NCBI GenBank assembly: GCA_024684035.1
Contig: JAIKXQ010000031.1
Location: 53,957 to 117,956, forward strand
DNA: 64,000 nucleotides
From: Eubacterium sp.
Lineage (GTDB): Bacteria > Bacillota > Clostridia > Lachnospirales > Lachnospiraceae
Direction of reading: 5' to 3'
The number at the start of each line of letters is the position of its first letter. Positions within the stretch are counted from its first letter, which is position 1. Position numbers and translations under genes: made by a program. Below are positions 7,474 to 15,966 of this stretch, one piece after another. Under the pieces are notes generated by a model. That model worked only from the letters and a program-made list of their open reading frames with translations. It was not told the DNA's origin and did no database searches.

Positions 7474-9012
7474 ATGGCAGAAATTAAGGTATATAGAGGA
7501 CACATCCGAAACTGGGAGGCTCTCGCAGAGGAGCTGGGAATTAACAAGGGACTGTCCAGAGAGAAACGTGAAGAAGAAATTATTCTGAAGGCTTATGAGA
7601 AGTGGGGAGGCAAAATGGCCGACCACATGCACGGCATGTTTGCTTTCGCGATCTGGGATGAAAAGGAGCAGAAACTCTTCGCTCTTCGTGATCAGTTCGG
7701 AACCAAGCCTTTCTACTATTATCAGACGGCGGACGGCAGACTTCTCTACGGCACCTACATCCGTGAAATCATGGAGCAGGAAGGCTTCGTGAAAGAACTC
7801 AACGAGTCGATGCTGCAGCTTTATCTGAGTCTCACCTATGTGGCCGGCGAGGAGACCTTCTTCAAAGGCGTGAAGAAGCTGATGCCCGGACATTATCTTG
7901 AGTTTGCCGGCGGCGAGCTGAAGATCACCCGATACTGGAGACCGGAATTCCATCCCGACGAGAACGAGTCGCTGGAGGAGTTTGCGGATGAAATCCATAA
8001 CACCATGCTTCAGATGATGCGTGAGGTAAAAACAGCGGACGAGACGGCAGAGTCTTTCCTTTCCGGAGGAGTAGATTCCTCTTATGTCTTTGCTCTCTCC
8101 GACGCGGAGATGGCAGACACCTGCGGATACGACGAGCCGAAGTTTGACGAGTCCCCTCTGGCTGCCGAGACAGCCGAGAAGCTGGGAAGAAAAATCTCCA
8201 GACTGAGAGTTACACCGGAGGACTATTTCGGTGTTGTACACGAGACCATGAGGGATATGGAGCAGCCCCTTGGCGACGCCTCCGCCATTGTTTTTACCCT
8301 GGGCTGCAAGGCCACGGCGAAGCACACAAAGCTTTGCTATTCCGGCGAGGGCTCGGATGAGATGTTCGGCGGCTACAATATGTACCGCAACGCGGAGCGC
8401 TACGGCGAGAATCTTCCGGACTTCTACGTGGGCAATACGAATATCATGAAAGAGGATATGAAGCAGAAGATCCTGAAGAATTACGATCCTGCCAATCTGC
8501 CCATCAACCTTGTGAAGGATATTTACAAGGAGACGGAGCAGAACGATCCGCTCACCAGAATGCAGGATGTGGATATCCGCATCTGGCTGGAGGGGGATAT
8601 CTATCTCAATGTGGACAAGATGAGCTCTGCCAACGGATTGGAGATCCGTATGCCCATCACGGATACCAGAATGTTTGACATCGCCTCCCGTATGCCGGCG
8701 AAGTATAAAGTGAACGAGGAGCAGAACAAGGTTGCCTTCCGTACAGCGGCAGCGAAGGTACTTCCGGAGGAAGTGGCTTTCCGCAAGAAACTGGGCTTCA
8801 TCGTGCCCATCCGTTTCTGGCTGGCAGATTCCAGATACAATCAGGATGTTGTGCGCCTCTTCCACAGCGACATCGCGGAGAAGTTCTTCAACGTTGACGC
8901 CATCGACGCCATCTATCAGGAGTATGTGGGCGGAAATTCGGATCTCTGGAGACAGATCTGGACAATTTACACCTTCCTGGTTTGGTACGAGATCTATTTC
9001 TGCCAGGCGTAA
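7474..9012 (+). CDS. asparagine synthetase-like protein lacking the N-terminal catalytic Cys
   Basis: 512 residues. The C-terminal synthetase domain is intact, with the ATP-pyrophosphatase loop SGGVDSS at 197-203, YSGEGSDEMFGGY further on, and the usual helical C-terminus, so ATP-dependent amidation of aspartate or a related acid is plausible. The N-terminal glutaminase domain is shortened: the protein starts at a point equal to about residue 70-75 of E. coli AsnB. The MCGI start with the Cys nucleophile is absent, yet RDQFGTKPFYY and the second half of the domain remain. The gene has a very good promoter and GAGG ribosome-binding site at this start, so truncation by misannotation is unlikely. 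It may use free ammonia or have another acceptor. A similar short form occurs in related Clostridia as far as I recall. Confidence 0.8.
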   Translation: MAEIKVYRGHIRNWEALAEELGINKGLSREKREEEIILKAYEKWGGKMADHMHGMFAFAIWDEKEQKLFALRDQFGTKPFYYYQTADGRLLYGTYIREIMEQEGFVKELNESMLQLYLSLTYVAGEETFFKGVKKLMPGHYLEFAGGELKITRYWRPEFHPDENESLEEFADEIHNTMLQMMREVKTADETAESFLSGGVDSSYVFALSDAEMADTCGYDEPKFDESPLAAETAEKLGRKISRLRVTPEDYFGVVHETMRDMEQPLGDASAIVFTLGCKATAKHTKLCYSGEGSDEMFGGYNMYRNAERYGENLPDFYVGNTNIMKEDMKQKILKNYDPANLPINLVKDIYKETEQNDPLTRMQDVDIRIWLEGDIYLNVDKMSSANGLEIRMPITDTRMFDIASRMPAKYKVNEEQNKVAFRTAAAKVLPEEVAFRKKLGFIVPIRFWLADSRYNQDVVRLFHSDIAEKFFNVDAIDAIYQEYVGGNSDLWRQIWTIYTFLVWYEIYFCQA

Positions 9013-9102
9013 AAAACGGTGTGTGCCTGCGGGGGAAGAAAAACGCGGGCAGGAGATGGTTGAAATACATGAGAGTCAAGAAAGACCATGGAGGTGAATT
9101 TC

Positions 9103-9618
9103 GTGGTAAAAGAATCAAGAATCAAACCGGTATCCAGATTCAATGAGATCATGGATATGCTCAAGGGCTACAGCACGTCGATCTACACCAATGAGGATGA
9201 CGGCTATGATTATCTGGATGACGGTTATTTCTGCATAGCTGTTTTGAATCCGGCAGGGGAGGACGACCTGTATATCGATATCGAAGACGGGTTCACGCTG
9301 ACCTACGGGGACTGGGACGCGCACTACGAGCCCTACCCGCGACAGTACCAGCATATGTGCGAAGATATCCGCAAATTCCTGCAGGGCGACAGTTACCTTG
9401 CAGTGGTGAACTGCGGAAAAGACTGGATCTGTTCCCTCTCCATCGACGAGCCGAAGATCAACAAAGCGGCGCTGAAGGACCGGATCAAAGACTTCCTTCA
9501 CAGCGCGGACTGCGACGTTTTTATCGGACAGATGAACAAGGCCGGATGCGAGATCAACTGCAACTTCTGGGACGTAAAAAAGAGTAAGACCTTCCGCCTG
9601 CGACCGGGGGAATTCTGA
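9103..9618 (+). CDS. hypothetical protein (acidic, soluble)
   Basis: 171 residues, not recognised. The start is a GTG at 9103: GGAGGTG at 9090-9096 gives a 6-nt spacing to it, while the ATG at 9088 lies upstream of that ribosome-binding site. The protein is rich in Asp, Tyr and Gly (DGYDYLDDGYF; DGFTLTYGDWDAHYEPYP), with no membrane segment or signal peptide. It reads as a compact alpha/beta domain of unknown function. It follows the asparagine-synthetase-like gene by 90 bp without a terminator, so co-transcription is likely, and it is closed by a terminator. Confidence 0.65.
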   Translation: MVKESRIKPVSRFNEIMDMLKGYSTSIYTNEDDGYDYLDDGYFCIAVLNPAGEDDLYIDIEDGFTLTYGDWDAHYEPYPRQYQHMCEDIRKFLQGDSYLAVVNCGKDWICSLSIDEPKINKAALKDRIKDFLHSADCDVFIGQMNKAGCEINCNFWDVKKSKTFRLRPGEF

Positions 9619-9625
9619 GACGGCT

Positions 9626-9650
9626 ATACCGGCAGCTTCGGTATTTTTTG
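9626..9650 (+). terminator. rho-independent terminator
   Basis: ATACCG (9626-9631) and CGGTAT (9639-9644), loop GCAGCTT, then T-run. Confidence 0.7.
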
Positions 9651-9722
9651 TCTCATTAGGAAATTGCTCCGCATTCCCTATGAGACAAAACGCTCCGCTT
9701 GTATGACGGGCTCGCAGATAAG
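9650..9722. repeat. dispersed palindromic repeat A, copy 4 (best match with copy 10)
   Basis: GTCTCATTAGGAAATT, CTCCG, then CATTCCCTATGAGACAAAA and CGCTCCGCTTG. Left and right arms are reverse complements around a short CTCCG loop. Confidence 0.65.
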
Positions 9723-9814
9723 CAGCTCCTTTGGATGGACGTTTGGGAGATGAAACACGCCTGCGGACCTTGTCCGTGACTGTTGCGACTGGAAATGAGA
9801 GGATGGATGGATCG

Positions 9815-10906
9815 ATGATTTATGAATACCCGGACTGGGTGGAAGAATTTGTCTGCATCGCGGACGAGTGTGAGGATACCTGCTGTGCCGGCTGGGAAGT
9901 GGATATCGACGAGGGTACGCTGGAATTGTACCGCAGCGCGGAAGGAGCATTCGGTGAAAGACTCCGGGGCGAAATCCGTGAGGAGAACGGGACGGGAGAC
10001 GGCGGCTGCTTTTTTCCGCTGACCCAAGAAGGCAGATGTCCCTTCCTCAATGACAGGAATCTCTGCGATATCATCACGAACCTTGGACCGGATGCCATCA
10101 GCATGGTCTGCGACGAGTACCCGCGGTACTTCGTGACAGTGGGAGACTATGAGCAGATGGACATGAGCCTCTCCTGTATGGAACTGGGACGTCTCTTTTT
10201 CGCGGGAGAGAAGATGGAACTTCGCCGGGAAGAGGACAGGATCACCCGTGAGGACAGTGATGTCGATGAGACGTGGCTGCTGAAGATTCTCTCCTGCAGA
10301 GACCACGCCATCGCCGATCTTCAGGATCGTCAGGACTGTCAACCGGATGCGCAGCCGGAATGCTGGAGACGCCGCTTCGAAAATGTGGTTAAGGCCTGGA
10401 AAAACGATGGAATCCTTCGGGACAATGACAGAGATGCACTGGAAAAGCTGTTTGCCGAGACGGACGAAGAGGTGCATCGCCGCATGTCGGATCTGGAGCC
10501 GCTGGATGCCTCCTGGCCTGTTCTGCTTGCGGATGTCAGGGGAATCATCGATGTTCCGGAGAGCGCGGATTCCCGGTGTGGCGGGAAGATGTCGGAGGAA
10601 GCAGATCCTTCCGGATCTTGTATGGAACCGTCAGCTTCGTATGAGGAGCAATGGGATCGCTGGTTCACCAGACTCTCGGTCTACTTCCTGTTCCGTTATA
10701 CCATCGATGCCTATTATGACGGAACGGCAGTGAAGGCAGTGCGGATGATGTACAGATCCCTTCGGTTTATCGAACGAATGGCGGAAACCAGAGAGAGAAA
10801 AAAAGGAGCACCCCTGACGGTAGAGGACATGGTGGATCTTGCGCACATCTATTCCAGACAGGTAGAGCATTCGGAAGAAAACGTGGATGCACTTAAGGAA
10901 ATGTGA
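9815..10906 (+). CDS. flagellin lysine-N-methylase family protein (FliB-like)
   Basis: 363 residues. The N-terminal cysteine cluster (Cys14, Cys19, Cys23, Cys24 in the CxxxxCxxxCCAGW arrangement) and the following YRSAEGAFGERL and CPFLNDRNLCDI and CDEYPRYF segments are those of FliB-type proteins, in which the cysteines hold an iron-sulfur cluster and the enzyme methylates surface lysines of flagellin using S-adenosylmethionine. No flagellar gene is in the window, so its target here is unknown; family members also occur away from flagellar loci. ATG 9815 follows AGAGGA at 9798-9803; an in-frame ATG at 9803 overlaps that site and is less likely. The middle (about 150-280) is charged and variable, with a Cys-containing insertion. 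Confidence 0.75.
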   Translation: MIYEYPDWVEEFVCIADECEDTCCAGWEVDIDEGTLELYRSAEGAFGERLRGEIREENGTGDGGCFFPLTQEGRCPFLNDRNLCDIITNLGPDAISMVCDEYPRYFVTVGDYEQMDMSLSCMELGRLFFAGEKMELRREEDRITREDSDVDETWLLKILSCRDHAIADLQDRQDCQPDAQPECWRRRFENVVKAWKNDGILRDNDRDALEKLFAETDEEVHRRMSDLEPLDASWPVLLADVRGIIDVPESADSRCGGKMSEEADPSGSCMEPSASYEEQWDRWFTRLSVYFLFRYTIDAYYDGTAVKAVRMMYRSLRFIERMAETRERKKGAPLTVEDMVDLAHIYSRQVEHSEENVDALKEM

Positions 10907-11015
10907 TCTCGGAAATACAGTGCTGATACACAAAGGAATTATCCGGGATTCGGAGTGAGCCGACGATGAATGCGGCGAAAAGTACAGAGGCTGGAAAAGA
11001 CGGAAGGGGAATCGA

Positions 11016-11567
11016 ATGGAGTACAAGCTGAAGAGATTAAATCGCGAGACGGTCTGCAGGGGCTCGGTGCTGGAGTTCTGCAAAGATACCATGGAGCTTC
11101 CGGACGGAGCGAGGGCTGACTGGGATTTTGTCCATCACCCCACGGGTGGCGCCTGTATTGTACCTGTTCTTTCAGACGGAAGAATCCTTCTGGAGAAGCA
11201 GTTCCGGCCGGCCATCGACAGGGAGACGCTGGAGCTTCCCGCAGGAGCCAGGGACTCCGGTGAAGAAGAAACTATGGCGGCAGCGGCCCGTGAACTGGAA
11301 GAAGAGACGGGTTACCGGAGCAAAAAGATCCGCCCGCTGATCCGCCTGAAAACGGCTGTGTCCTGGTGCGATGAGTTTACCGATGTCTATCTGGCCGAGG
11401 AACTGGAAAAGCTCCCGGAGCGACATCTGGATCAGGCGGAGGAGATCGGCTTGGTGGCCTTGACACTGGAAGAACTGCTGGCAAAGATCTACAGCGGAGA
11501 GCTGCAGGATTCAAAGACGGTGGCGGGCATTCTGGCCTATGCCTGCCGGAAGAATATCATGGAGTAA
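11016..11567 (+). CDS. Nudix hydrolase, ADP-ribose pyrophosphatase-like
   Basis: 183 residues. The Nudix box spans 77-100 with the metal-binding RELEEETG (92-99). The upstream part contains the Gln-Phe-Arg (EKQFRPAI) and ELPAG segments typical of ADP-ribose pyrophosphatases (NudF type), so hydrolysis of ADP-ribose to AMP and ribose 5-phosphate is the most likely activity; other nucleoside diphosphate sugars are possible. GGGGAA lies 5-8 nt before the ATG. The 109 bp before it contain no clear terminator, so it may be read through from the FliB-like gene. It ends at a strong terminator. Confidence 0.85.
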   Translation: MEYKLKRLNRETVCRGSVLEFCKDTMELPDGARADWDFVHHPTGGACIVPVLSDGRILLEKQFRPAIDRETLELPAGARDSGEEETMAAAARELEEETGYRSKKIRPLIRLKTAVSWCDEFTDVYLAEELEKLPERHLDQAEEIGLVALTLEELLAKIYSGELQDSKTVAGILAYACRKNIME

Positions 11568-11594
11568 AAGTGTCCCGTCCATACTTGAGACAAG

Positions 11595-11642
11595 AAACGG
11601 ACCATCCTCTCGGGATTGAGAAGGTGGTCCGTTTCGTTTTTG
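11595..11642 (+). terminator. rho-independent terminator after the Nudix gene
   Basis: AAACGGACCA (11595-11604) and TGGTCCGTTT (11625-11634) with an inner CCTCTC/GAGAAGG pairing, then T-rich tail. Confidence 0.8.
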
Positions 11643-11740
11643 TCTCATGGAAATTGCTCCGCAACACTATATCTGCGCGAGAATCGAGGTGTTCTATTAC
11701 GCGATTCTGCTCGTGCACGAAAGCTTGCGGCTCTCCCCTC
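11640..11740. repeat. dispersed palindromic repeat A, copy 5 (left half plus extension)
   Basis: TGTCTCATGGAAATTGCTCCG matches copies 1, 4 and 10; the right arm is replaced by unrelated sequence with its own inverted repeat (GCGCGAGAATCG and CGCGATTCTGCTCG). Confidence 0.5.
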
Positions 11741-11741
11741 C

Positions 11742-12365
11742 TCAGGAGTTCGGACAACCGAGATACTCCCGTAGTTTTACGACATCGCCGTCAAAGACAT
11801 AGCCTCCCATGCCTGCGGCTTTGGCTGCGTCAATGTTGCGCTTCAGATCATCAATGAAGAGGCAGTCCTCTGCCTTGAGGTCAAAGGTTTCAAGGAAGCG
11901 TTCGTAGATCAGAGGCTGCGGTTTCAGAGTTTTGTACAGAGCCGATCCGAAATAACCGTCGAAGGCGTCGGCGGCCGGTACATATTTTTTCCAGTTGTCG
12001 TCGATCGCCAGACGGCGGCTGATATTTGACAGGATATAGCATTTCTTGCCGGCAGCTTTCAGGTCACGGACAAGCTGTTCCATCTCCTCGACGGGAAAGA
12101 GGTTGTACTCGTGCCAGTGAAGGAAACTGAGACGTGCCACGCGGCGAACCTCGTCACCGGAACAGTGACGGAGCATATTCTCAAGAGCTTCCTCTTCAGA
12201 AATTAATCCTGCGTCCAGAAGCGTCCACTCACCGGAGTGGTACACTACGAGGTTGACCTCCCGGATGATCTCCGGATCGCTGGTAAAGACTCTGGTAGCG
12301 GCGTCGGCGTCGTAGTCTGTGAGCACGCGGCCCATATCAAAGACGATATTCGGATATTGAATCAT
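11742..12365 (-). CDS. HAD-superfamily hydrolase (HAD-IA, YihX-like)
   Basis: 207 residues on the minus strand. Motif I reads FDMGRVL (nucleophile Asp10), the second Asp being Gly as is normal for the YihX-like branch; motif II is ILSNIS near residue 110; the Lys is in KTLKPQP; motif III is FIDDLKRN. A small phosphatase acting on a phosphorylated metabolite such as a sugar phosphate is likely, but the substrate is not readable. ATG at 12365 is chosen because AAAGGT sits 6 nt upstream; an in-frame ATG 9 codons further up (12392) has no ribosome-binding site. It stands alone, convergent with the Nudix gene and divergent from the LXG locus. Confidence 0.8.
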   Translation of the reverse strand: MIQYPNIVFDMGRVLTDYDADAATRVFTSDPEIIREVNLVVYHSGEWTLLDAGLISEEEALENMLRHCSGDEVRRVARLSFLHWHEYNLFPVEEMEQLVRDLKAAGKKCYILSNISRRLAIDDNWKKYVPAADAFDGYFGSALYKTLKPQPLIYERFLETFDLKAEDCLFIDDLKRNIDAAKAAGMGGYVFDGDVVKLREYLGCPNS

Positions 12366-12435
12366 AGGTTGACCTTTCTGTTTAAAAACCAATCATACGC
12401 TCTCTTGTGAAGATCCCGGCAAGGGGGCTTTTGGT

Positions 12436-12493
12436 GTTATATGAAATTCTTTCGGAATTTCCGTCACACAAAACACTCCGCTTTCGGAATCTG
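12436..12493. repeat. dispersed palindromic repeat A, copy 6
   Basis: ATATGAAATTC, TTTCG, GAATTTCCGTCACACAAAA, then CACTCCGCTTTCGGA. It sits between the HAD gene and the LXG locus, within a 394-bp gene-free stretch (12366-12759) that otherwise holds only the promoter below and AT-rich sequence. Confidence 0.55.
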
Positions 12494-12542
12494 TTCTTTA
12501 TTTACTGTTAAATGCATTTCATAAGTGAGTTTATCGATTGTA

Positions 12543-12571
12543 TTGCAAAGTCTAAATATATGCATTATGAT
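12543..12571 (+). promoter_or_regulatory. possible promoter of the LXG locus
   Basis: TTGCAA (12543-12548), 17-nt spacer, TATGAT (12566-12571). It leaves a leader of about 180 nt before the toxin start. Confidence 0.5.
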
Positions 12572-12759
12572 ACTTGAGGATATCTAAAAACATTTAGGAG
12601 ATTTAGCGATCCGTGTCAAGTCGGGAATGCTTATGAAACATCATTCTACGCTAACGTGGCACAGTCTTCAAGGCGGAAATATATCAAAAGATCGGCAAGA
12701 GACATTCGTTCTTGAACAGGAATCTGAGAAGTGAATCTAGGATCGTATGGGGGAGAAAG

Positions 12760-14943
12760 ATGGCAGGACTGATATTATATCCGGGTGAAGTGGAAAAACA
12801 ATGCAATGACATGATAAACGCTCTGGAAACAAATAAAAGTAGCTTGTCGGCGGTAGAAGCTAATATCGAAGAGTTTGTGACAAACGAAAGTCTTGAGGGA
12901 GCTTCATGGGATGCGATGAAGAGGCAGATAGGGAATCACCAATACGCGATCAGAGCAATAATACTGGCCGAGGATGCAATTATTGAAGATAGTAGGAAAC
13001 TGTCATCAGGATTGGGAACGGATATACTGATCGAGGATGATTTGAAATCGTGTATTGAGAATTTGAAACAGGCAAATGAGGCTCTTGGTGAATCAAACGT
13101 ACAGTATTTGCAAATGTTGTCGATGGCACCGGGGTTGCCATCGGATACCGCGATGATACTCCAACGAAATATTCATGAAAACCAACTTTTGATAGAAGAA
13201 AACCTTTTTATGATAAGTCACCGGCAATTGCAGCTGGCAGCGCTTTATGAAACAGAAGCGGCAACCAGTAACTGTTTTTCTGAGGCGGCAGATTTACTGA
13301 ATCAGGCAAATGGGATTATTGAGGGTCTGGGAAAGGCATGGAATGGAAAAACGGGGAAGTTTTCTCCTGTTAAACTTACGGATTCTCAAATTCACAATAT
13401 AAACAAATCGTGGACAAAAACGTATATACGGGATGTGAAAAAGGAAGGAATTAATCTCACGGAGTCCAGAGCGAAGATGCTGATGGAACTCGGGTATACG
13501 CCGGAAAAGATCAGCTGTATGATGGCGTCTTGTGAATATGATTCGGACAGAAAATTTTTGAGGGATATGTTGACTGGGAATTATGATTCTGCGTTCAAAA
13601 TATGTCCATATAGAGTATGTGCTGATAAGGGCAGGAAGGACGAAACGGGACTTTCAGATTCTATGAAAATCTATTTGGCAGAATTCGCGACAGGTCTGTA
13701 TGCTGAAGCAGAGCAGCGCAGCCATACAAAAGAAAAAAATCCATTTGCGGAGTTGTTGAAATTTACAAATGCAATCTATACAAAAACGTATGTGGGGCGG
13801 AGCGAAGGATGGGTGCATCAGTCAGTTTCGTATGCGACAACATATCTGAAATACTTATATGTCGGTTCTGATGCAAACGTTATATCTCGTTCAACTTATC
13901 TGAGAAGTAGGGAGGTTACACCGCGACAGTTTGAAAAAATCGCGACAAAACAGTACCAGTACATGATCATGGAAGGGTATTGGGCGGCTCAGATGGAAAA
14001 ATATCAAAGTAATCCGAGACACTTTGAATATGTGGAGATCGATAATTTTAGTACGGATTCTTTAAATCACTCAATTTCATTTGACATGACGGGAAGTTGG
14101 ATACATAGACAATACATCAAAAAGAGTCAAAAATATTCATTGGGGGCTGAAGTGTTGGAGATCCCAAGTGATATGATTGACGCTCATTATGACGAGAGTA
14201 TGGGGGAGTTGGAAAAAGAATCGAATGATTTGCTTAGAAAGTGTGTGTGTGATGGTGTTACGAATGCTACACTTGCATTTCTAAGCGCGACCATACCAGA
14301 ATTGGGTTATCCATTAATTGCGGCAAAGGCTCTTTTTGATCGACAGGAAGCAAAAGCTGTAGAAAATTCCTATTATGATATAAAGGAAATCCGTAAGCCG
14401 GACAAGAAAACTGAAAAGATATGGGATGCACAAGCAAAACCTTTTATTGCCGGACTATCAGCGATGGAAGATTATTATAATCGGAAAGGTGGCATCGATC
14501 AGGAGAAAAATGTACTGAATATGAAGTATATAGATGAACAATTTGGCTCCGGAATTCGGATAAACACAGGCGATTCAAAAAAAATAATTAGAAGAGGTAT
14601 TATAGATCCGAAGGAAGCTTATCTCTGGGGTAAGTGGGAACGAGAAGGGCTCAGTGCGTATACAGAAATCGAGACAAAAGACTACGATGCAATAGAAAAA
14701 CAAATCGATAAGTTGACCGAGAATCCACAATCCGGTGTGACAGATGAAACTGCAAATAATATGAAGCTTCTATTGCGAGGCGGCGAGGTTGGTGATCTAG
14801 CGATGATGCCAACAGACAAACTATGCTACGCACATGAAAAACTTAATACAGAGATTTTGCGTAAATTAGATGAAGGAAGATTTGGCAAAAGATATAGTAT
14901 CAGCGGTGCTTATTCGGAAGAATTAAATAAAGAGGTTCCGTAG
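12760..14943 (+). CDS. LXG-type polymorphic toxin, predicted type VII secretion effector
   Basis: 727 residues. Residues 1-200 are a long all-alpha, Leu/Ala/Glu-rich domain with LEGASWDAMKRQ near 45-56, the layout of LXG domains that target toxins to the Gram-positive type VII (Esx/Yuk) system. A middle region (about 210-600) has LGYTPEKISCMM, as in other clostridial LXG proteins. A hydrophobic stretch lies near 505-525. The C-terminal tip starts after a conserved junction (RRGIIDPKEAYLWGK, about 610-625) and has no toxin fold I can name. I chose ATG 12760, which follows GGGGGAG; the frame upstream to 12712 lacks one. AT-rich composition and codon use differ from both flanks, suggesting transfer. 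Next comes a putative immunity gene and two helical partners. No secretion-machine gene is in the window. Confidence 0.7.
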   Translation: MAGLILYPGEVEKQCNDMINALETNKSSLSAVEANIEEFVTNESLEGASWDAMKRQIGNHQYAIRAIILAEDAIIEDSRKLSSGLGTDILIEDDLKSCIENLKQANEALGESNVQYLQMLSMAPGLPSDTAMILQRNIHENQLLIEENLFMISHRQLQLAALYETEAATSNCFSEAADLLNQANGIIEGLGKAWNGKTGKFSPVKLTDSQIHNINKSWTKTYIRDVKKEGINLTESRAKMLMELGYTPEKISCMMASCEYDSDRKFLRDMLTGNYDSAFKICPYRVCADKGRKDETGLSDSMKIYLAEFATGLYAEAEQRSHTKEKNPFAELLKFTNAIYTKTYVGRSEGWVHQSVSYATTYLKYLYVGSDANVISRSTYLRSREVTPRQFEKIATKQYQYMIMEGYWAAQMEKYQSNPRHFEYVEIDNFSTDSLNHSISFDMTGSWIHRQYIKKSQKYSLGAEVLEIPSDMIDAHYDESMGELEKESNDLLRKCVCDGVTNATLAFLSATIPELGYPLIAAKALFDRQEAKAVENSYYDIKEIRKPDKKTEKIWDAQAKPFIAGLSAMEDYYNRKGGIDQEKNVLNMKYIDEQFGSGIRINTGDSKKIIRRGIIDPKEAYLWGKWEREGLSAYTEIETKDYDAIEKQIDKLTENPQSGVTDETANNMKLLLRGGEVGDLAMMPTDKLCYAHEKLNTEILRKLDEGRFGKRYSISGAYSEELNKEVP

Positions 14944-14959
14944 ATAAAAGGAAAGATGT

Positions 14960-15898
14960 ATGAAAAGGATAAAACTAGTTATTTGTATAATTCTTGGTAG
15001 TGTGATGATACTGGGGGGGCTAGTTGCGCTCAATTGGTTCGATCTGCTCTGTTCTTCAGAGTATTATAAGGGGTTCGATTGGAATACAAACGAGAAAGAA
15101 TTAGAACAACGTTTGCCGAAGGAATACTCATGGGAAGAAGGTGAATATAGAAATTATACATCAAAAGTGTATTATCCGAAGGAATACCCGGATACATGGT
15201 GTCAGGAACATTTTTATTTAGATGCTGATTCTAATCGTTTAAAAGAGGTGGAAATATATTATATTGCGAAAGATGCTACAGGAATGAATCTTATATATGA
15301 TACGGAAAGGGGAAAACTTTCAAAGAAGCTCGGGGATGGTATTGAATATGAGTGGCGGTCAGCTATATGTACGGAATGGAAAGAAAAAAAGTCGACAATT
15401 CGAATCATAAAGAGCGATTGTGAGTACGATGATTCAAATGATATTGTTAGAGTAATCTATTTAGACAACAAAGAATGTGCGGAGCCGGTATTTACAGAAA
15501 AACACTTGGATAAAAACACATTCGAAACGATGCTCAACAAATTCTTTTGTGTTGCAAACCCGGATTATAGTGTGAAGGGCATTGATTTTAGCAAAGAGAC
15601 AGATTTCAGTTATTTTAAATTGAGTTCGACGGAAGAAACACGTAAAGCGGTTGCGTTGATGAATAAACATTTATTTGCTGAAGATCCAGACGGTAGTGCA
15701 AGAACGGTTGCGGATGCAGAGGGGATTACGGAAGAAAGTCCTATGACAGTGGAATGGGTCATGGATCATCCGGTCAGAGCTGTGAAATTGTGGGATGAGT
15801 TGGTAAGAAACTTAAAAAAGGAAGATTTCTTAAAAAGTAGAAATGTAGTAGATGAAGAGTATGCTTTGTTGACAAAAGAAGAAAAAAAGAGAGCATAG
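14960..15898 (+). CDS. putative membrane-anchored immunity protein (paralogue of the 32.3-33.2 kb gene)
   Basis: 312 residues, no named family recognised. One N-terminal membrane segment (about 5-27) follows a short positive start, then a large, presumably extracytoplasmic, charged domain rich in Tyr, Glu and Lys. Conserved with its paralogue at 32268-33203: SEYYKGFDWN, KSTIRIIK, EPVFTEKHLDKN, VMDHPVRAVK and the final EEKKRA. It starts 16 bp after the toxin stop with AAAGGAAAG as ribosome-binding site, so it is translated right behind the toxin, the usual place for a cognate immunity protein. An anchored outside domain would fit protection against a toxin acting at the cell surface or membrane. 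At over 300 residues it is large for an immunity protein, so an accessory or delivery role is an alternative. Confidence 0.55.
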   Translation: MKRIKLVICIILGSVMILGGLVALNWFDLLCSSEYYKGFDWNTNEKELEQRLPKEYSWEEGEYRNYTSKVYYPKEYPDTWCQEHFYLDADSNRLKEVEIYYIAKDATGMNLIYDTERGKLSKKLGDGIEYEWRSAICTEWKEKKSTIRIIKSDCEYDDSNDIVRVIYLDNKECAEPVFTEKHLDKNTFETMLNKFFCVANPDYSVKGIDFSKETDFSYFKLSSTEETRKAVALMNKHLFAEDPDGSARTVADAEGITEESPMTVEWVMDHPVRAVKLWDELVRNLKKEDFLKSRNVVDEEYALLTKEEKKRA

Positions 15899-15966
15899 AA
15901 TTTGATAATAATAAACCAAATTGTCTAAGGTGTGCGCACAGTGTATATTGCGTTTAGGAGGAAATT

